A stretch of 64,000 nucleotides of DNA from Martinezella rhizogenes (GCF_000799715.1 NZ_JUHG01000016.1:1-64000); one strand, 5' to 3'. Shown: positions 8,897-19,508, numbered from the stretch's first letter. Notes: generated from the letters alone by a model not told the origin. Translations and numbers: made by a program.

Positions 8897-9781
8897 ATGA
8901 TCTCAGCCAACGACCTCTCACCAGCCGAACTTGCCGCCCTTCTGCATTTTCATGCGGATGCCGGCGTGGAGTGGCTGCTGGAAGAGGAGGCCGTCGACCG
9001 TTTCGCCGAGTTCGAAGCGATGAAAGCCGCTCGCCAAGGCGCACGGGCGGCCCAACCGCGTGTCGAGGCACAGCAACCCGCAGCACGGCCGACACCGCAA
9101 CCGGAGCGCCGTCAGGCCGCGCCAAAAGCGACCGCTCCTGCAGCCGCGCCCCGCAGCGCGCCCGCCATTCCCGACGAACAGGCCGTCGAACAGGCCCGCT
9201 TTGCGGCCGAAAGCGCGCGGTCGCTCAGTGAACTCAAGACGGCGCTTGAGGCTTTCAACAGCTGTAATCTGAAAAACAGCGCCCGCTCGACCATCTTCGC
9301 CAGCGGCACCCCCGAGGGCCGGATCATGGTGATCGGCCCGATGCCGACTGCCGATGACGACCGCGAGGGCGCGCCCTTTGCCGGACGGACGGGACAGTTG
9401 CTCGACAAGATGCTCGCCGCCATCGGCCTCAAGCGCGACGATATCCTGCTGACCAATGTCATTCCCTGGCGGCCGCCGGGCAATCGCGCGCCGTCCGCGC
9501 CGGAAATCGAGATTTGCCGTCCCTTCATCGAGCGACAGATCGCGCTCGCCGAACCGAAGGCCCTGCTGTTGCTCGGTAATTTCACGGCTCGCCACTTCTT
9601 TGCAAGCAACGAAACGATCCATGGCCTGCGCGGACAATGGCGGGACGTGACAATCTCCGGTCGAGCGATACCGGCGATCGCCAGCCTCCACCCCCAGGAA
9701 TTGCTCACCGCCCCAATCAACAAGCGATTGGCCTGGAACGACCTGTTAGCCTTTAAAACGCGCATCGACGGCGAAGCTTGA
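8897..9781 (+). CDS. Uracil-DNA glycosylase superfamily protein, family 4-like, with degraded Fe-S site
   Basis: 294 residues. An N-terminal helical segment and an Ala/Pro-rich linker (about residues 45-95) precede a UDG-fold domain. Motif 1 reads GPMPTADDDREGAPFAGRTGQLL, where family 4 enzymes have GEAPG...EDR.G.PFVGR.GQLL. The NVIPWRPPGNRAPSAPEIEICRPF block matches NVVKCRPPGNR...CRPF, and motif 2 is SLHPQELL. Of the four cluster cysteines of family 4, only C123 and C207 remain; the other two positions are about F120 and W191. It may still excise uracil or other damaged bases without a cluster, or may have another role. It follows the Hsp70-like gene by 55 bases. Confidence 0.82.
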   Translation: MISANDLSPAELAALLHFHADAGVEWLLEEEAVDRFAEFEAMKAARQGARAAQPRVEAQQPAARPTPQPERRQAAPKATAPAAAPRSAPAIPDEQAVEQARFAAESARSLSELKTALEAFNSCNLKNSARSTIFASGTPEGRIMVIGPMPTADDDREGAPFAGRTGQLLDKMLAAIGLKRDDILLTNVIPWRPPGNRAPSAPEIEICRPFIERQIALAEPKALLLLGNFTARHFFASNETIHGLRGQWRDVTISGRAIPAIASLHPQELLTAPINKRLAWNDLLAFKTRIDGEA

Positions 9782-9930
9782 GGCTAATTTTTTAGCAAGG
9801 ATGAACGGAATATGAAAGCTGCCATGCACACACTGCATAGCAGCACTCCAATTGCGTGCATTGCGAAATCAATGTTGCACTGCAATATATAGGGCGTGTC
9901 TTGGGAGGAACTTTAAAAGGAACCAAGGCC
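9782..9930. other. Leader region upstream of two small ORFs
   Basis: About 150 bases after the UDG-like gene with repeated TGCA words (for example near 9823, 9861 and 9886) and a TATATA box at about 9887-9892 that could serve as a -10 element. A 26-codon ATG ORF at about 9812-9892 has a possible GGA site, but nothing else supports it. Confidence 0.35.
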
Positions 9931-10122
9931 GTGACGGCACGTTTTCGACCTATCCATTGCGGGTTTGATACCCTGCGCCGCGCCATTGAACCTATGCGCG
10001 CCACCAACGGCCATCGCAGCGTCGGCATTGCCGCTAATGAGCAGATGACTGCTCGCGGCACGGGGATTTCCGCGCGCATTGCCCGCCCGACCGCCATATT
10101 CGCCGATTTTCGTCAGTGCTGA
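9931..10122 (+). CDS. Small hypothetical protein, GTG start
   Basis: A 63-codon ORF starting with GTG at 9931 (VTARFRPIHCGFD). It has purine-rich AAAAGG and AAGG sequences just upstream. The product is basic, has no transmembrane segment, and I do not recognise it. It ends 14 bases before the next small ORF, and both lie ahead of strong terminators, so they may be a two-gene transcript. A longer ATG ORF beginning at 9856 lacks a ribosome binding site. Coding status is uncertain. Confidence 0.35.
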   Translation: MTARFRPIHCGFDTLRRAIEPMRATNGHRSVGIAANEQMTARGTGISARIARPTAIFADFRQC

Positions 10123-10136
10123 AGAGGGATCATCTC

Positions 10137-10301
10137 ATGTCTGCAGGATTTCGTTCCCTCTTTACCCTCCTCGATACCGTTGGGCATATTGGCTCGGCGG
10201 TGCGCGCGGCGGAGGAATTCGAGCGCTCCCGCGGCCTGCATAAGGTCACGAAGCGCGAAATGAGCCCCGCATTTGCAGCGGCGGCCGGCATTCCCCTGTA
10301 A
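10137..10301 (+). CDS. Small conserved-looking hypothetical protein (54 aa)
   Basis: It starts at the ATG at 10137, with AGAGGGA seven bases upstream, which is stronger than the in-frame ATG at 10116. The product MSAGFRSLFTLL... has an amphipathic N-terminal half, a charged middle (EEFERSRGLHKVTKRE) and a short alanine-rich tail. It ends five bases before a very strong intrinsic terminator, which supports real transcription. The size and composition recall small rhizobial stress-type proteins, but I recognise no family. Confidence 0.6.
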   Translation: MSAGFRSLFTLLDTVGHIGSAVRAAEEFERSRGLHKVTKREMSPAFAAAAGIPL

Positions 10302-10306
10302 GTTTG

Positions 10307-10340
10307 AAAAAGGGCGGGATCGATGATCCCGCCCTTTTTC
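10307..10340 (+). terminator. Strong intrinsic terminator after the small ORF
   Basis: A perfect 15-bp stem, AAAAAGGGCGGGATC (10307-10321) and its complement (10325-10339), with a GAT loop and five Ts. Confidence 0.9.
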
Positions 10341-10375
10341 GTTTTGGATTTTTATTATCAATTTTCATGAAGCGC

Positions 10376-10403
10376 ACGCCGGGCCTAGCCCGGCGTTTTT
10401 TTT
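10376..10403 (+). terminator. Second intrinsic terminator in tandem
   Basis: Stem ACGCCGGGC (10376-10384) and GCCCGGCGT (10388-10396) with a CTA loop, followed by eight Ts. The T run is on the plus strand, so it backs up the terminator at 10307 and does not serve the minus-strand gene ending at 10411. Confidence 0.82.
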
Positions 10404-10410
10404 CTTCGGA

Positions 10411-11286
10411 TTATTCCTTCGGCGCGGTGCCCGCAACAACGGCTTGCGCCCATTCGAAACCCTCGTCCACAGCCGCGAATTTCACGGCCTGCCAGCTGCA
10501 ATATTCGTCGAGAAAGCCGCGCGACATCCACAGCCGCGTCTTCTTCGGCTCGTCGTACCAGCCAAGGCAGCCGTGATCGGCGGCCTTGCGCAAAAGGCGC
10601 TGCAAATGGGTGCGCGACATCATGAACTGCGTAGCGATCGCACGCGTGTCGATACGGCCAAGATCAATGCGACCGTCGGCCTCCGCGCCCGGGTCCAGCC
10701 GGGACATCAGATTATCGACCACGAGGCCGCCAGCCTCCGTCCATAGAAACATACCGACGCGCTCCGGCGGCTCGCGCCAGGCCGTCTCCTCCAGACAGCG
10801 GCGCGCCATCCGTGGCTGCGCCAGATCGAACAACCCCGGATGGGCAGCAAGCGTCACAGCGCGACTGCCATTATCGAGCATGTCGAGAGCAGCAAGATTG
10901 GCGAGAAACCAACTGAACATCGCTGCGTGACTGACCTCCGCCGGCTCGTAACGCCGCGGACGCCGCACGAGACCGGCGGCGGGAACGAGGAAGCGATAGG
11001 TCAGCAACTCCTCGATGTAGGTCAGCACGGTATTGCGGCTCGCCACGCGATGTTGCGTGATGAGATTGCGAAGCTCGACGGCTGTCAGGCCGGAGCCGGG
11101 TATGGCAGGATCGTATTCCAGATGAAGCGCATAGGCCGTCTGGGTCAACAGCCAGCGCTGTTGGGAAGCCAACAGCCGCGCGATCCGCGGTCCGCTGTCG
11201 TAACGGTTCCGCAGCGCCTCCGCCAGAAAGCGCAAGGAAGATACGAATTCGGGATGGCGAGCAAGTTGCTCGGCGGGAAAACTCAA
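10411..11286 (-). CDS. Hypothetical protein with two winged-helix-like regions, possible transcription regulator
   Basis: 291 residues, soluble, with no signal peptide. A first HTH-like stretch is at about residues 68-100 (TAVELRNLITQHRVASRNTVLTYIEELL), followed by a basic RRPRRYE wing. A second HTH-like stretch near residues 210-250 (TRAIATQFMMSRTHLQRLLRKAADHG) is also followed by a basic segment. This is consistent with a DNA-binding regulator, but I recognise no named family. It is transcribed away from the MFS transporter gene at 11609, and a palindrome lies between them, so it may control that transporter. That link is inference. Confidence 0.65.
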   Translation of the reverse strand: MSFPAEQLARHPEFVSSLRFLAEALRNRYDSGPRIARLLASQQRWLLTQTAYALHLEYDPAIPGSGLTAVELRNLITQHRVASRNTVLTYIEELLTYRFLVPAAGLVRRPRRYEPAEVSHAAMFSWFLANLAALDMLDNGSRAVTLAAHPGLFDLAQPRMARRCLEETAWREPPERVGMFLWTEAGGLVVDNLMSRLDPGAEADGRIDLGRIDTRAIATQFMMSRTHLQRLLRKAADHGCLGWYDEPKKTRLWMSRGFLDEYCSWQAVKFAAVDEGFEWAQAVVAGTAPKE

Positions 11287-11608
11287 GCGGGCCTCCTTAT
11301 GGCGCCCTTCTTAAATATCAATAGGGAAGGAAATTTTCTAATTCTTACACGAATTTGCGGTCACCATGTATCATATTGGCACAACATAGCATGCTATAAA
11401 TGCTGTTGATGCAAGAGGTTAAACAAAAAAAATACCATTCTGACATTTCCGTCGCCTATCTCTTCCATATCAGCGGGCGACCGAAGACAGGAACAACCAT
11501 CCGCGTCACACAGCGTCGCGATTGATCACGCATTATTGCCGGGGTAGACCAAGATGCGCGGCAGCAATCGACGCGCTCCTCAACCCAATCCACCGGAATC
11601 CCGCTCCA
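11287..11608. other. Divergent intergenic region with palindrome
   Basis: About 320 bases, AT-rich from about 11310 to 11430, between the winged-helix gene and the MFS gene. It contains the inverted repeat at 11382-11408 and probably both promoters. Confidence 0.55.
11382..11408. promoter_or_regulatory. Inverted repeat, candidate operator between regulator-like and MFS genes
   Basis: A perfect 12-bp palindrome ATAGCATGCTAT (11386-11397) sits inside a looser repeat with outer arms CAACA (11382-11386) and TGTTG (11404-11408). The position between divergent genes fits an operator. The cognate protein is not known. Confidence 0.4.
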
Positions 11609-12847
11609 ATGCTGGCCAGCCTCGTCTCGATCGCCAGTCTGATGTTGTCAACATTGTTGATGATGGTCGGCTATGGCCTGATGAATTTCGTCGTCCCTAT
11701 CCGCTCCGTGGCAGAGGGATGGTCGACCTTCACCATCTCGGTGATCGCCACCGGCTACACATTCGGCTTCACCATATCCTGCATCATCACACCGCGCTTC
11801 GTGCGGCGGGTGGGGCATGTGCGCGTGTTCGGCGCACTGATCTCGCTGCTCAGCATCGGCATCCTGCTTTGTGCCCTGATGGTCGATTGGCGTGCCTGGC
11901 TCGCCTTCCGCTGCATCAGCGGCTTTGGCATTGCCGGCGCCTATCTCATCATCGAGAGCTGGCTGAACGAGCGGGTCAACAATGAAAACCGCGCGACCAT
12001 CTTCTCGGTCTACATGATCACCTGCCTGGTCGGCTCCATCGGCGGGCAATACCTGGTGCCGCTCGGCGACCCCAGCAACACGTCGCTCTTCATCCTGTGC
12101 GGCATCATCTTCGCGCTCGCCATGCTGCCGACGGCACTCTCGACCGCCAAATCGCCGACGCCGATCCACGAAGCCAAGTTCGACCTGCCGAAACTGTACC
12201 GGCTGTCGCCCATCGCCTTCATCGGCTCGCTGCTATCGGGCGCCCTCTCCGGCACCTGGAGCAGCCTTGGCGGCGTCTACACCCAGAATGTCGGCATGAA
12301 TACCGCCGAGGGCGCGACGCTACTTGCCTGCGTACTCGCCGGCGGCGCGGTATCGCAAATGCCGATCGGCCGCATCTCCGACCTCATAGACCGGCGCTAC
12401 GTCATGATCGTCTGCGGTGGCATCGGCGTTCTCGCCTGCATCATCATGACCTTGTTCGACGTGCATGCGCAGATGACGCTCTATGTCGCCGGCTTCTTCA
12501 TCGGCACCGTGCTCTATCCGATCTATGCGCTCAATGTTGCGCACGCCAACGACCGCGCGGCACCCGACGAATATGTCACCATTTCCAGCGGCATCATGCT
12601 GCTCTACGGGCTCGGCACGGTCTCCGGCCCGCTGGTCGGCGGCGCGATGATGGAATTCGCCGGCCCATCCGGCCTTCTCTGGTTCCTGGCACTCGCCTTC
12701 GCACTTTATGCCGGCTACGCCGGGTGGCGCATCGCCAAGCGCAAGCCGAACGAAGGACGTATCGAGAAGACCGACTTCCAATCCATTCCGCTTCCCGTGC
12801 GCGGCGGTGAGCCACCCGCCCCTCCGGCGCCGTCGACAGTCGATTGA
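11609..12847 (+). CDS. MFS transporter, YcaD-like
   Basis: 412 residues with about 12 hydrophobic segments and the MFS half-domain motifs: the loop RFVRRVGHVRVF after TM2, and GRISDLIDRRYVMIVCG after TM8. The fifth helix region reads GFGIAGAYLIIESWLNERV, typical of the YcaD/COG0477 group of small-molecule exporters. I chose the ATG at 11609 (MLASLVSIASLML) because it places TM1 at the N-terminus; an upstream ATG at 11522 would add 29 basic residues. The ribosome binding site is weak at both. The C-terminal tail is Pro-rich. Substrate unknown. The gene diverges from the winged-helix gene at 10411-11286. Confidence 0.85.
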   Translation: MLASLVSIASLMLSTLLMMVGYGLMNFVVPIRSVAEGWSTFTISVIATGYTFGFTISCIITPRFVRRVGHVRVFGALISLLSIGILLCALMVDWRAWLAFRCISGFGIAGAYLIIESWLNERVNNENRATIFSVYMITCLVGSIGGQYLVPLGDPSNTSLFILCGIIFALAMLPTALSTAKSPTPIHEAKFDLPKLYRLSPIAFIGSLLSGALSGTWSSLGGVYTQNVGMNTAEGATLLACVLAGGAVSQMPIGRISDLIDRRYVMIVCGGIGVLACIIMTLFDVHAQMTLYVAGFFIGTVLYPIYALNVAHANDRAAPDEYVTISSGIMLLYGLGTVSGPLVGGAMMEFAGPSGLLWFLALAFALYAGYAGWRIAKRKPNEGRIEKTDFQSIPLPVRGGEPPAPPAPSTVD

Positions 12848-13034
12848 CCGGCTAGGCCCTTGGCCAAGACTTTTTTTGGGTAAAAACAATATGTCTACTT
12901 CATAGCAGGCCATATTAACCTTTTAAAAACCATAGTATTTCAACTTCATTTCACCGCAACTCAATAATTTCTGCGGCGCAACATGTATTTCTAATAACTA
13001 CTTCAGCTTTTACTGTTTACGAGGTCTACGTCCG

Positions 13035-14144
13035 ATGACAGCAGCCCCATCGATGAAACGGAGCTCCCAGCAGCATGCGGTAACACCGCGCTCGATGCGA
13101 GTCGTGACCGATGGCATCGGCAAGGACCTCGAGCAGTTCAGCACCGACAACACCCATGTCGTCAAGCAGATCAAGCTTCTGGCGATCAACGCACTGATCG
13201 AGGCTGCCCGTGCCGGCGAAACCGGCAAGGGCTTCGCCGTGGTCGCCAACGAGGTGCAGCGCCTGGCGCAGATCGCCACCGATATCGCAAGCAAATTTCA
13301 GGATAACGTGCTCAGCCGTATCGGCGTCAGCCGCAACATGGCTGAAGCGCTGGTGGAGGAGATGGAGGGCGTTCGCCTGACCGATCTCGCCCAGACGCTG
13401 GTCCAGCTTATCGTCCGCAATCTCTTCGAGCGCACCGCCGACGTCCGCTGGTGGGCGACCGACACGGCGCTATGGGAAGCGCTTCAGGACCCCCAGCCGC
13501 AACGCATCGCCTTTGCCGCCGAACGGCTCGGCGTCATCAACCGCTTCTATACGGTCTATCTCGATCTGGTCGTGACCGACATGAAGGGACAGGTCATCGC
13601 CTCGGCCAATCCCACCTATCAGCGCAAGCTCGCCGGCACCAATCTTTCCTCGGATCCCTGGTTCAGGGCGGCAGCCAACTGCCGATCGGGCGACGACTAT
13701 ATCGTCGACGAGGTTCGGCCGAGCGAATGTCACGACCGGCGAAACGCGCTCGTCTACGCCACAGGCATTCGCGAAAGCGGGCGGTCGGACGGCAAGCAGA
13801 TCGGCACGCTCGGTGTCTATTTCGACTGGCAGAACCAGGGACAGGCGATTGTCGACAAGGAAGCCAACCTGCCGCCGCAGGTCGCCGAAAAGACCGTGGT
13901 GATGCTGCTTGACGGCAAGAAACGCGTGATCGCCTGCAGCGATCCGAAACTCATGTTCTCGCATTTCGCGCTTGCCAATCCCGAGAGCACGACGCGAGGA
14001 AGCTATTACGACAACAACGGCGCCATCATCGCCTACGCCAAGACGCTCGGCTATGAGGATTATGACGGCCTCGGCTGGTATGGCGTCGTCGTGCAACAGA
14101 CTGAAGCCGACGATGCGATCAAGGCGGCTTTCAACCTGAAATGA
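13035..14144 (+). CDS. Soluble MCP-tip/Cache protein with inverted domain order
   Basis: 369 residues with no transmembrane segment or signal peptide. Residues about 25-95 match the tip of a chemoreceptor signalling hairpin (LLAINALIEAARAGETGKGFAVVANEVQRLA), the region that contacts CheW and CheA. The adaptation helices and HAMP domain are missing. Residues about 150-365 look like a Cache sensor domain (FYTVYLDLVVTDMKGQVIASANP..., IGTLGVYFDW, GYEDYDGLGWYGVVVQQ). In ordinary receptors the sensor precedes the signalling part. The start has GAGG at 13020-13023 upstream. It is flanked by the MFS gene and pepN, with no chemotaxis genes nearby. Possible role: cytoplasmic sensing linked to a CheA complex; unproven. 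Confidence 0.78.
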   Translation: MTAAPSMKRSSQQHAVTPRSMRVVTDGIGKDLEQFSTDNTHVVKQIKLLAINALIEAARAGETGKGFAVVANEVQRLAQIATDIASKFQDNVLSRIGVSRNMAEALVEEMEGVRLTDLAQTLVQLIVRNLFERTADVRWWATDTALWEALQDPQPQRIAFAAERLGVINRFYTVYLDLVVTDMKGQVIASANPTYQRKLAGTNLSSDPWFRAAANCRSGDDYIVDEVRPSECHDRRNALVYATGIRESGRSDGKQIGTLGVYFDWQNQGQAIVDKEANLPPQVAEKTVVMLLDGKKRVIACSDPKLMFSHFALANPESTTRGSYYDNNGAIIAYAKTLGYEDYDGLGWYGVVVQQTEADDAIKAAFNLK

Positions 14145-14240
14145 AGCCTAGCCTTGTTGATCAAATACTTTCGCCGTCGTCACAAATTGCAGTGACGCGA
14201 TGATATGACTTTAACTTTGGTTCAGATTTCGATGTAATGA

Positions 14241-14289
14241 TGCGGCGGATTTTCCTTCGGAGCGTTGCTCCGGATCAACGCCCGCCGCA
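14241..14289 (+). promoter_or_regulatory. Nested hairpin in the pepN leader
   Basis: Outer stem TGCGGCGG (14241-14248) pairs with CCGCCGCA (14282-14289); inner stem CGGAGC (14258-14263) pairs with GCTCCG (14267-14272) over a GTT loop. It ends 25 bases before the pepN start codon. It could be an untranslated-leader structure or a short palindromic repeat; there is no T run, so it is not a standard terminator. Confidence 0.4.
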
Positions 14290-14314
14290 GTTATCAGCCC
14301 GATCAGGATAGACC

Positions 14315-16963
14315 ATGCGAACAGACACCGGCCAGATCGTTCATCTGGCAGACTATCGTCCCACCGACTTCGTACTGGAACGCGTGGACCTTACCTTCGA
14401 TCTGCACCCGACGGAGACCAAGGTCGAAGCCCGGCTGATCTTTCACCGTCGCGAGGGCATCGATCCCAAGGCACCGCTGATACTAGACGGCGACGAGCTG
14501 GTCCTTTCGGGGCTGCTGCTCGACCAGGCCGAACTTCCGGCCGAACACTATACGGCAACGCCCGACAGCCTGACGGTCAAGGACCTGCCGGAAAGCGCGC
14601 CTTTCGAACTGACGATCACGACGGTCATCAATCCCGAAGCCAATACGCAGCTCATGGGGCTCTATCGCACCGGCGGCGTCTATTGCACCCAATGCGAGGC
14701 CGAGGGCTTCCGCCGCATCACTTATTTCCCCGATCGCCCCGACGTACTTGCGCCCTATACGGTCAACATCATCGCCGACAAGGCCGCCAATCCGCTGCTG
14801 CTGTCGAACGGCAATTTCCTTGGCGGTGCCGGCTATGGCGAAGGCAAGCATTTCGCCGCCTGGTTCGATCCGCATCCGAAGCCGAGCTATCTCTTTGCGC
14901 TGGTCGCCGGCGATCTCGGCGTAGTCGAGGATACGTTCGTCACCGCATCGGGCCGCGAAGTCGCGCTGAAGATCTATGTCGAACACGGCAAGGAGCCGCG
15001 CGCGACCTATGCCATGGACGCGCTGAAGCGCTCGATGACATGGGATGAGGAGCGGTTCGGCCGCGAATACGATCTCGACATCTTCATGATCGTCGCCGTC
15101 TCCGATTTCAACATGGGAGCGATGGAGAACAAGGGCCTCAACGTCTTCAACGACAAATACGTCCTTGCCGATCCGGATATCGCCACCGATGCCGACTATG
15201 CCAATATCGAACGGATCATCGCGCACGAATACTTCCACAACTGGACCGGCAACCGCATCACCTGCCGGGACTGGTTCCAGCTCTGCCTCAAGGAAGGCCT
15301 GACGGTCTATCGCGACCACGAATTCTCCGCCGACCAGCGCTCGCGTCCGGTCACGCGCATCGCCGAAGTCCGTCATCTGAAGTCGGAGCAGTTTCCGGAG
15401 GATGGCGGTCCGCTCGCCCATCCGGTGCGCCCGACGACCTATCGCGAGATCAACAATTTCTACACGACGACGGTCTATGAGAAGGGCAGCGAAGTCACCA
15501 GCATGATCGCCACCCTGCTCGGCCGCGATCTGTTCAAGACAGGCATGGACCTTTATTTCGACCGCCACGACGGCCAGGCCGTGACGATCGAAGACTTCGT
15601 CAAATGCTTCGAGGATGTCAGCGGCCGCGACCTCACGCAGTTCTCGCTCTGGTATCACCAGGCCGGCACGCCGCTCGTCACCGCTTCCGGCGCCTATGAT
15701 GCCGCCGCGAAGACTTTTACGCTGTCGCTCGAACAGATGCAGCCGGCCACTCCGGGCCAGACGACCAAGGAGCCGCTGCATATTCCGCTGCGTATGGCCT
15801 TGATTGCCGAGGATGGCACGTTGCTGACGCCGACATCTGTGACCGGTGCGGAGCTGACCGGCGACGTTCTGCATCTGACGGCGCGGACGCAGACGGTCGT
15901 CTTTCACGGTATCCCATCGCGGCCGGTGCTGTCGCTCAATCGCAGCTTCTCGACGCCGATCAATCTGCAATTCAGCCAGAGCGCCAGGGATCTGGCGCTG
16001 ATCGCCCGTTACGAGACCGATCATTTCGCCCGTTGGCAGGCGCTGATCGACCTTGGCCTGCCGAACCTGCTGCAGGCCGCCCGCGACGCTCGCCAAGGCA
16101 TTCCGGTCACCTGCGATGCCGCCTTCATCGATGCGCTTCTGGCAGCGGCAAGCGACGAGAGCCTGGAGCCCGCTTTCCGTGCCCAGGCGCTGGCCTTGCC
16201 GAGCGAGGCCGACATTGGCCGCGAACTCGGCGGCGACAACGATCCCGATGCAATCCACACCGGCCGCCAGGCGATCCTCAAGCAGATCGCCGAGGCCGGG
16301 AAGGACATTTTCGCGTCCCTCTACGACAGCATGCAGACACCCGGCCCCTTCAGCCCGGATGCGGCCAGCGCCGGACGGAGGGCGTTGCGTAATGCTGCCC
16401 TTACCTATCTCTCGCAGTCGAACGATAGCCCTGTCCGCGCCAAGGCGGCTTACGACGCCGCCAACAACATGACCGATCTCAGCGCCGCGCTGACGATCCT
16501 TGCCCACCGTTTTCCCGACACGGCGGAGGCCAAGGCGGCCCTTGAGGACTTCCACGACCGCTTCACCGAAAACGCGCTGGTCGTCGATAAATGGCTCGCC
16601 ATCCAGGCGGCTATTCCGGGTGCTGCGACGCTCGATCGCATTCAGCGCCTCATGGAGACACCGCTCTTCAAGCATACCAATCCGAACCGCATGCGCGCCC
16701 TCGTCGGCACCTTCGCCTTCGCCAATCCGACCGGCTTCGGCCGGGCTGACGGTGCCGGCTATCGCTTCCTCGCACAGGAAATCCTCGATATCGACCAGCG
16801 TAACCCGCAGCTTGCCGCCCGGATTCTGACCTCGATGCGCTCCTGGCGCTCGCTGGAACCAGTCCGCGCCGACCATGCTCGCTCCGCTTTGATGCAGATC
16901 GAACGCGCCGGGGGCCTTTCGACCGACGTTCGCGATATTGTGGATCGCATCCTCAAGGACTGA
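14315..16963 (+). CDS. pepN: Aminopeptidase N (M1 metallopeptidase)
   Basis: 882 residues, the normal length for bacterial PepN. It removes N-terminal amino acids from peptides in the cytoplasm. The substrate-anchoring motif MGAMEN is present, and the zinc site is H304-E305-YF-H308 with distal E327 (LCLKEGLTVY), so the catalytic machinery is complete. The C-terminal helical domain is full length. The start is supported by AGGA six bases before the ATG. It is a single-gene unit with a structured leader upstream and a terminator after it. Confidence 0.95.
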   Translation: MRTDTGQIVHLADYRPTDFVLERVDLTFDLHPTETKVEARLIFHRREGIDPKAPLILDGDELVLSGLLLDQAELPAEHYTATPDSLTVKDLPESAPFELTITTVINPEANTQLMGLYRTGGVYCTQCEAEGFRRITYFPDRPDVLAPYTVNIIADKAANPLLLSNGNFLGGAGYGEGKHFAAWFDPHPKPSYLFALVAGDLGVVEDTFVTASGREVALKIYVEHGKEPRATYAMDALKRSMTWDEERFGREYDLDIFMIVAVSDFNMGAMENKGLNVFNDKYVLADPDIATDADYANIERIIAHEYFHNWTGNRITCRDWFQLCLKEGLTVYRDHEFSADQRSRPVTRIAEVRHLKSEQFPEDGGPLAHPVRPTTYREINNFYTTTVYEKGSEVTSMIATLLGRDLFKTGMDLYFDRHDGQAVTIEDFVKCFEDVSGRDLTQFSLWYHQAGTPLVTASGAYDAAAKTFTLSLEQMQPATPGQTTKEPLHIPLRMALIAEDGTLLTPTSVTGAELTGDVLHLTARTQTVVFHGIPSRPVLSLNRSFSTPINLQFSQSARDLALIARYETDHFARWQALIDLGLPNLLQAARDARQGIPVTCDAAFIDALLAAASDESLEPAFRAQALALPSEADIGRELGGDNDPDAIHTGRQAILKQIAEAGKDIFASLYDSMQTPGPFSPDAASAGRRALRNAALTYLSQSNDSPVRAKAAYDAANNMTDLSAALTILAHRFPDTAEAKAALEDFHDRFTENALVVDKWLAIQAAIPGAATLDRIQRLMETPLFKHTNPNRMRALVGTFAFANPTGFGRADGAGYRFLAQEILDIDQRNPQLAARILTSMRSWRSLEPVRADHARSALMQIERAGGLSTDVRDIVDRILKD

Positions 16964-16990
16964 TTTTCCGCTTGCCATCCGGTGATCGAG

Positions 16991-17014
16991 GCGGGTGATT
17001 TGCACCCGCTTTTT
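16991..17014 (+). terminator. Intrinsic terminator of pepN
   Basis: Stem GCGGGTG (16991-16997) and CACCCGC (17003-17009), loop ATTTG, followed by five Ts. Confidence 0.82.
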
Positions 17015-17084
17015 CAGCCAGGACGAGTCTCGGGTGCCCAAGCCCTACCCTTGCGGGTACAAAAAGCGCTGAAATCACTTATGG

Positions 17085-17099
17085 TTAACAAAGTTTTAC
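17085..17099 (+). promoter_or_regulatory. Near-consensus CtrA-like box upstream of the PleC-type kinase
   Basis: TTAA-N7-TTAC at 17085-17099, one mismatch from the alphaproteobacterial CtrA motif TTAA-N7-TTAA, about 94 bases before the kinase start. Such one-mismatch sites are common by chance in AT-rich leaders, so this is only suggestive. Confidence 0.3.
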
Positions 17100-17192
17100 C
17101 AGACCCTCTGGACAAGGCGAATCACGAGTGATTCATTAAGGCAGATTCGGGCGAGCGGCGCAGCGAATCACACGAGGGACAAGGCTAGAGCG

Positions 17193-19508
<2,316 letters not shown>

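Noticed and set aside
13035..14144. Frameshifted normal chemoreceptor
   Set aside because: The upstream 187 bases hold no transmembrane or HAMP coding, and the reading frame starts at a proper ATG with GAGG upstream, so the short form looks intact.
14483..17041. 852-codon minus-strand ORF over pepN
   Set aside because: Shadow of pepN, which has a complete zinc site; no homology in the antisense frame.
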